From positions 1,431,400-1,438,299 of the forward strand of contig CP070726.1 of the NCBI GenBank assembly GCA_020350865.1: a stretch of DNA of 6,900 nucleotides. The letters are read 5' to 3'. The notes beneath the pieces were generated by a model, which was given only the letters and a program-made list of their open reading frames with translations, was not told the DNA's origin and searched no databases. The DNA comes from Thermoplasmata archaeon. GTDB lineage: Archaea; Thermoplasmatota; Thermoplasmata; GCA-020350865. Every line of letters starts with the position of its first letter. Position 1 is the stretch's first letter. Positions 1 through 5,100 of the stretch are shown in pieces. A program made the translations under genes and the position numbers.

Positions 1-8
1 AGAGCAAA

Positions 9-24
9 ACTCTAATTAAAGAGT
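9..24. repeat. Short inverted repeat, AT-rich loop
   Basis: ACTCT at 9-13 is the exact reverse complement of AGAGT at 20-24, around the 6-base loop AATTAA. This gives a 5-bp stem. There is no T-run after it, so it is a poor intrinsic terminator. It could be a weak operator-like element or chance. Confidence 0.25.
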
Positions 25-115
25 CTATCTCTATTAGGGCAAATGCGTTCAAAGCCTTGTTTAGCGCACCCCACATGGCGCTTCATTCCTGTTGACTTTT
101 GGGTAGGGAAGCCTC

Positions 116-123
116 GATATATG
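116..123 (+). promoter_or_regulatory. Possible archaeal TATA-like box
   Basis: GATATATG at 116-123 is the most TATA-like stretch close to the preferred start, with a purine-rich run (GGGTAGGGAA, 101-110) upstream. An archaeal start site about 25 bases downstream would fall near 144. That would leave a leader of about a dozen bases containing the GGAG at 148-151 before ATG 157. The match to the archaeal consensus is partial, so this is a suggestion only. Confidence 0.25.
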
Positions 124-147
124 CTAGGGGGGAAACCGCTGAGGCAT

Positions 148-151
148 GGAG
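148..151 (+). promoter_or_regulatory. Possible Shine-Dalgarno for ATG 157
   Basis: GGAG (148-151, extended GGAGTG) ends five bases before ATG 157, an ordinary spacing. It supports 157 over the in-frame ATGs at 43 and 121, neither of which leads directly into a signal peptide. Confidence 0.4.
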
Positions 152-156
152 TGCCC

Positions 157-264
157 ATGAACTCAAAAGCACGTGGCAAAGCAGGGGGTAAAAAGGCGAG
201 GGAAGTAGCCTGCTTGCTATTGGTTCTCAACCTAGCCTCCACCGCCATGCTCAATGTGATGGCA
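157..264 (+). other. Signal peptide coding segment
   Basis: The 36 residues from ATG 157 have a long basic N-region (Lys/Arg at residues 4, 6, 8, 12, 13 and 15), a hydrophobic core with VACLLLVLNLAS at residues 17-28, and a likely signal peptidase site after Val-Met-Ala (residue 36). The following residues LPGDEHD are polar and acidic. This is a Sec-type signal and places the rest of the product outside the membrane. Cys19 lies inside the core rather than at a lipobox position, so a lipoprotein is unlikely. Confidence 0.75.
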
Positions 265-696
265 TTGCCTGGCGACGAGCATGACATCGCTGTGGATGAT
301 ATCTTTGTCCCACTCTATGCCATGCCCCTCGAATTCGTATCCATCAACGCAACCATAAAAAACCTGGGTATCAACTATGAGGCAAACATAAGGATAAACC
401 TGCTGGTAAACGGGGTCGTGGATGACTGGCAGGTCATCCCTTCTCTGGATAGCGGCCAACACATAAATGTTTCATTTGATTGGGTCTCGGGTACCCGGGG
501 ATTCTACAAGATCGGGGTTGAGGCGGTTCCCTTGTCCTACGAAAACGACCTTACCAACAACCTCCTGGAATCCAATCTTGTGGTAACCACCGGACCAAAG
601 GAGGGGACGTTGGGGCTCATATCCACCGAAAACGAACTCCAGGGTCTCGAGTCGATTCTTTTCCACATGAATGTCAATTACAAGTTCTACGATTAA
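157..696 (+). CDS. Secreted CARDB-domain protein, N-terminal piece of the large surface protein
   Basis: By standard calling this is a 179-residue protein ending at TAA 694-696. Residues 1-36 form a Sec signal peptide. Residues about 40-143 form a CARDB (cell-adhesion-related, Ig-like) domain: an NATIKNLG strand (residues 64-71), a VNGVV hairpin, and the closing pattern ENDLTNN typical of the family's last strands. At 604 a GATase1-like domain begins (GLIS then ENEL), but only its first strand and helix are encoded before the stop. The piece therefore ends inside a fold and is unlikely to be a natural product by itself. The frame continues with matching domain sequence from 697. In-frame ATGs at 43 and 121 would lengthen it but do not lead directly into the signal peptide. 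It was presumably meant to be fused to the downstream pieces. Confidence 0.65.
   Translation: MNSKARGKAGGKKAREVACLLLVLNLASTAMLNVMALPGDEHDIAVDDIFVPLYAMPLEFVSINATIKNLGINYEANIRINLLVNGVVDDWQVIPSLDSGQHINVSFDWVSGTRGFYKIGVEAVPLSYENDLTNNLLESNLVVTTGPKEGTLGLISTENELQGLESILFHMNVNYKFYD
274..585 (+). other. CARDB domain 1
   Basis: First Ig-like beta-sandwich of the mature protein. Family hallmarks visible are an N-A-T-I-K-N-L-G strand (346-369), a V-N-G turn (406-414), the SFDW strand (472-483) and the closing N-D-L-T-N-N (544-561). CARDB domains are extracellular binding or spacer modules. Two sequons (NAT, NVS) fall in it. Confidence 0.7.
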
Positions 697-1209
697 AATG
701 AAAATGCCGGGCACACCCGTAATCTATCACTGCTTCTGGATCATCGCGTCGTCATCTACTCGCTCTCACTTGGATTACCACAGGAAGACCACGAGGTACT
801 GAAAGCCTATGTGGACTTGGGGGGTCATCTGCTGATTACCGGTTATGGCACCCTTGACAGCCTCAGCCCGCTTGTGGACCTCGTGGGCTCCACCACTTTC
901 GGCCCCGGTGAATCGTACTATGGATTCAAGGTGAAGGAGGATACCAACCCCATTATGAACGGCATATACGGTCATTTCAATTTCGGTAGCAAGTTCACTC
1001 CCCTGTCCTCGGATTTCAACAGCGCGGAGGCCAATACCAGTGTCGGAGCGCAAACGGTTGCGGAGTACGACAATGGGGAGGATATGATCATATACAGAAC
1101 ACTGCCCTCCCAGGGCACGGTGACCTACTGGAATGACAACGGATACGTGGATTGGATGGGGGATTCCGATTACGAGGTCATGTTCAAGAACTACGTGGAC
1201 CGTCATCTG
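604..1209 (+). other. GATase1-like domain 1, interrupted by TAA 694-696
   Basis: The order is a first strand GLIS, the motif ENEL (628-639), a helix, the stop, then the strand VVIYSL, a helix and the characteristic GGHLLITG (820-843). It closes with an amphipathic helix ending near VDRHL. The same layout recurs in domain 2. The 5' part lies before the stop and the larger 3' part after it, with no frame change. No cysteine is present at or near the glycine-rich turn, so amidotransferase-type catalysis is not expected. Confidence 0.6.
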
Positions 1210-2022
1210 TACGGAATCCAGGTGCACGATCTTCTGGTGAACGAGGTTATCTACCCTGTATTCTCATTTCACGGTGAGACGCATCAGATCGGCGCGACCC
1301 TGATAAACCGGGGGACAAGCGACGAAACGGGCATTTATGTGGATTTCTACGAGAACTGGAATTTAACAGAGCAGCGTGAGGTCAATTCCCTGGGCTCCTG
1401 GGATTCCACACAGCTGACCTTCACCTGGACGGCCCCCATGGGCGCGGATGGAGTTTACGATCTGATAATATACGTTAACTGGATGATGGGCGAAACAATG
1501 GTTCTCAACAACTACGTCCGGGGAAAGGTTTACGTCGGTTCCACCCCTATGCCAGGCACTGTGGCGCTCATATCTGACAACAACGAGCTGGAAGGCATCG
1601 CCTACATCTTGGAGGAAATGGGTCTGAACTACGATATTTTGAGCCAGAACCATCAGAGGGGCAGCAAAAACAACTATATAATCAATTACACCGAGGATAT
1701 GGCCTTGCTGTTCAAGTACCAGACCATAGTGTTGCACAAGGACTTTAGGACCATAACCCAGTATGAGAGGGACGCATTCATGGCCTATACGAGAAACGGT
1801 GGCTCCCTTCTGGTCACAGGACCTTTCTGGGTCAGCGGGACGAACCTTTACGACAAGCTGCTTGCCGAGGTTCTCGGACTGAGAGCTGACGACGGGCAAT
1901 TGTACTTCGGCAGTGCCTTCTTGGTGAACGCCTCCAACCATCCGATGATGAAAGGACCCTACGGCTCCTTTGCAAAGGATCATGTGGTTTCCGGGCTCAC
2001 ACCCCTGGTTTTCGGCGCGTAG
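811..2022 (+). CDS. Middle piece of the surface protein: CARDB/GATase1-like modules
   Basis: Lying between the two internal stops, this piece has no ATG, GTG or TTG in frame from 697 to 810. The first formal start, GTG 811, falls inside a domain and has no evident ribosome-binding site, so independent translation looks unlikely. Domain-like sequence in this frame begins immediately after the TAA, at 697. It encodes the rest of GATase1-like domain 1 (to about 1209), CARDB domain 2 (1216-1536) and most of GATase1-like domain 2 (from 1555), ending at TAG 2020-2022 in the middle of that fold. It has no signal peptide of its own. The role is the same as for the whole protein: extracellular binding or spacing. 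It is best regarded as an internal section of one long gene. Confidence 0.55.
   Translation: MDLGGHLLITGYGTLDSLSPLVDLVGSTTFGPGESYYGFKVKEDTNPIMNGIYGHFNFGSKFTPLSSDFNSAEANTSVGAQTVAEYDNGEDMIIYRTLPSQGTVTYWNDNGYVDWMGDSDYEVMFKNYVDRHLYGIQVHDLLVNEVIYPVFSFHGETHQIGATLINRGTSDETGIYVDFYENWNLTEQREVNSLGSWDSTQLTFTWTAPMGADGVYDLIIYVNWMMGETMVLNNYVRGKVYVGSTPMPGTVALISDNNELEGIAYILEEMGLNYDILSQNHQRGSKNNYIINYTEDMALLFKYQTIVLHKDFRTITQYERDAFMAYTRNGGSLLVTGPFWVSGTNLYDKLLAEVLGLRADDGQLYFGSAFLVNASNHPMMKGPYGSFAKDHVVSGLTPLVFGA
1216..1536 (+). other. CARDB domain 2
   Basis: Ig-like sandwich with the hallmark strand IGATLINRG (1288-1314), the strand LTFTWTAP (1414-1437) and the closing VLNNYVRG (1501-1524). The strand order matches the other five CARDB copies. 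It contains the sequon NLT. Confidence 0.7.
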
Positions 2023-2196
2023 GCGGAAAGCGGTACATTCACCGTTGCGGACATGAGCGGCAAAGTATACGACAAGATAACATCGCTGGAGTCCGGTGGA
2101 AAGGCCGTTTTTTGGAACGGTGACGGTCCTGATGACTGGTCGGACAGTGAGGATGCCGGGAATATGTTCAAGAACTTCCTGGACTGGTCCATGTTT
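1555..2196 (+). other. GATase1-like domain 2, interrupted by TAG 2020-2022
   Basis: Starts with strand VALIS and the motif DNNEL (1576-1590), followed by a helix, the strand TIVLHKD, a helix and the glycine-rich turn NGGSLLVTG (1795-1821). After the TAG the frame continues with the strand KAVFWNGDG, then DDW and a closing helix MFKNFLDW, matching the end of domain 1 (TYWNDNG, then VDW and MFKNYVD). Domains 1 and 2 share this subtype; domains 3-6 are of another. No candidate catalytic Cys is present. Confidence 0.6.
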
Positions 2197-5100
2197 ATCC
2201 CCGGCGAGGCGCAGGACATCTGGGTAACGCTTTTGGATGCCCCGGATTACGGCATGCCCAACATTACAATTGAGGTCAACGCCACCGTGTTCAACAGGGG
2301 GCTTTCAAATGCCACAGACGTGGTTTTGAACCTAAACGCGGACACCCAGACCGTGGATTCAGCAGATATTCCCCTGCTATTGCCCGGGGAATCGGAGAGA
2401 GTGAGCCTGCAGTGGACCCCGGTGGACGAGGGTAAATACTCAGTGGAGATGAAAGCAAATCCACTCCCGGGGGAGACGGTGGTGGATAACAATTGGGCTG
2501 GAAAGGAAATAGAGATCTACACTCCCATTGGGTTCATACTTGTGGATAATAGCCACGATAATATGCTGTTCCACAGCCGGTATTTCCAGGACCTTGCTTT
2601 CAAGAAATACTGGATCAACCACACTTCCTCAAACTTGAATCCAACCGTGCTTGCCAATCATGATGTCCTATTCATCATAGGGCCGCGGCTGTCGTATTCC
2701 TCCTATGAGGTGGAATCCATCAAGGATTTCGTGGCTTCTGGCAATGGCCTACTGGTTGCTGGGGGATCATCTATCATATCCGACGAATTGACCTCCTTTG
2801 CCGAGATTCACTGGGAGCCCATGTACCAGGACCATTGGGGGGTCTCACATCATATAGCGTCCCATGCTGTCACAGAGAATGTTTACGCCCTTCCCACAGG
2901 GACTCCCTATCAAAAACTCACGGTGGGGGGGAGGGCAGAGGCCGTAATCTACGACTCGCAAAACGACACCATTCAGGGGGCTGCGTCCACCTACTACGAC
3001 GGCAATATATTGGCACTGATTGAGATAAGAAGCTTAAGCGACATCTTCATTGAACTGAATGATACGAAAATTTTCGGAAGGAACATCGTACCCTGGCTTC
3101 TGGGCAATGCCACCGCGGGTGAGCATGATGTAAGTGTCATGGACATTAAAACCCCCAATTTCATGAGAACAGGGGATATTACGGCTATCAACGCTTCCCT
3201 GGAGAATCACGGCCTTCTCGACGAATACGATGTCGTCACCCACCTGGTCGTGAACGGGAATGTGGTGAACAGTGCGGTTGTACCCTATCTGCCTCCTGTG
3301 AAATCAAAAATAGACGAAACCCAGAACCTTAAGGTGTTCAACGGTACCGTCGAGCTCCTGGGGGGGACCGGTTCCAACATAGCGGAAGAAACAGTTATCG
3401 GTGCCATTCCGGCAATCGACCCTGGTTTTAGTCTTTCGAACCTGAAAGACGGTATTTGGGGTGAAGATTCTCTAGCCGTATTCTTTGAGCAAGGTACCTC
3501 TGGTCCCGGGGAGTACTACTTCTCCTTTTCGTCCGAAAGAAGGATTTCAAGAATTAGATTCTACCAGGATGACGAGTATGTGGCCACGTCGTACAGGATA
3601 TCGGCCGATACCAACAACAACGGTACGTTCGATACGGTGCTGGTGGAGGTGACTGACGGCAGTGCCAAGGGAGGGGAGTGGATTTTCCACGATATTCGAC
3701 CAACGGCCGTCTTTGCAGTGAAATTCGCGGCGATATCCGGTGTGGGGGAGGGTTCCTTGGGGAAGCCCAGGGCCTATCCTGCCATGCACGAGTTCGAGAT
3801 ACACCACTTCGAGTACCAGTCCTACGGCAGCCTTGTTACAGACCTCATTGAACCTCAGGACCTTATCTCGTGGTCGACCCTGTCGGTGAATAAAAAGGAT
3901 ATCGATCCATCAAACCACATTAAAATAACATTACTCAACGGCTCCACATACACACCAGTCTCCGGATACGAGGAACTGTGGGATTCGTTCTTCGACTTGT
4001 CATCAATCGACCCCAACATCTACCCCTCCCTCCGTCTGTGGATTCAGTTCGTAGGCGACGGCAATGCCACTCCCTTTCTCCATGACATGAGCATTTCATG
4101 GCTCAGCGGAACTGGCACGCGGTCGTGGAGCGAGGACTTCGTACCAGGCTCTGTTCCGGTCAGCTTCGACTGGACCGCCCCACATCCAGATGAATTCAAT
4201 GTCAGCATCGCTCTCGATCCTCTTTCGGGTGAAACCGTTTTTGACAACAATGCGGTGTCAAGTACCATCCATGTCTTCACACCCAAGGGATACGTGCTTG
4301 TGGATATGGGTCACAGCCTCAACAACACGGGCTACGAGTTCTTTTACTGGGACATATTCCGTGAAGGATACTGGATCAATTACACATATGGAGAGATAAC
4401 ATCATCCCTGCTTGCAAATCATTCCTTGTTTATCACCGTCAATCCGGAATGGGGATACGCCCTTCTCGGGCCCAACAAGAACGACCCGGAGATCGATAAT
4501 GTAGAAGCCTGGGTCAATGCAGGCGGCGGCATGTTCATGGTGGGGCATTATTTCAGTGATCAGTGCTCGGGTGTCACGAAATTCGCTGGCATAAAATGGA
4601 TATCCGACAGCCCGCCTGGCGGTGGTGAGACCGCAAACATCTTACCCCATTTCGTGACCTATGGTGTGGAAAGGCTCACATTTGCCGGTTTTTACGCGTG
4701 GCTTTCTCTCTCCTGCATGGGAAATGCCGAGGCAGTGGTCTACGATCACTCCGAAAAAAATCCCACCATCCAGGGAGCCGTCTCCACCCATGGTATGGGC
4801 AGGGTAGTGGCCTTGGTGAACTACGATTGGTTCCGCGGCTCTTACTATTTCAGAAGCGACAATCGGATCTTTGCCATGAATATCTTCAACTGGCTCATCA
4901 AAAACGACCAGGATTACGATCTATCTGTCAGGAATATGCATGTCCCGCAGTACTTGGAAAACAACGCCACTTCGGAGGTCACGGCCACGGTATGGAACAT
5001 GGGGCAAAACGATGTGTCAAACATCGCAGTCAGGCTCCTCGAGAACGGAACCGAGACCGATAATAAAACCATCACCTTTCTTGCCGCCGGGGACAATACA

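Larger units (their letters stand above)
1..156. other. Upstream non-coding region of the surface-protein gene
   Basis: The long frame is open from ATG 43, after a TAA at 13-15, but the residues encoded before 157 (rich in Pro, Trp, Arg and His) do not resemble a signal peptide or any domain. A typical export signal starts exactly at 157. I therefore read 1-156 as intergenic or leader sequence. It holds a short inverted repeat, a weak TATA-like stretch and a GGAG motif. The end of any upstream gene lies outside the window. Confidence 0.5.

Noticed and set aside
9..24. Intrinsic terminator of an upstream gene
   Set aside because: The stem is only 5 bp, is not G+C-rich and is not followed by a T-run.
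698..802. ATGs at 698 and 704 just after the TAA, as a possible translational restart
   Set aside because: They are in a different frame, stop at TGA 800-802 and encode no domain-like sequence, whereas the original frame continues with clear homology.
697..810. Compensating frameshifts around the TAA instead of a point change
   Set aside because: The sequence directly before and after the stop is domain-like in the same frame, and the other two frames give no better match. No indel is required.
1363..1983. Minus-strand open frame of 206 codons, with others at 775-1227 and 6381-6851
   Set aside because: Each lies opposite recognisable domain sequence on the plus strand and shows no domain of its own. 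They arise because the sense frame seldom uses TTA, CTA and TCA codons.
2835..3023. Plus-strand open frame of 62 codons, with others at 4190, 4698, 4940 and 6620
   Set aside because: These are off-frame stretches wholly inside the long gene, with low-complexity or Arg/Ser/His-rich translations and no evident ribosome-binding sites.
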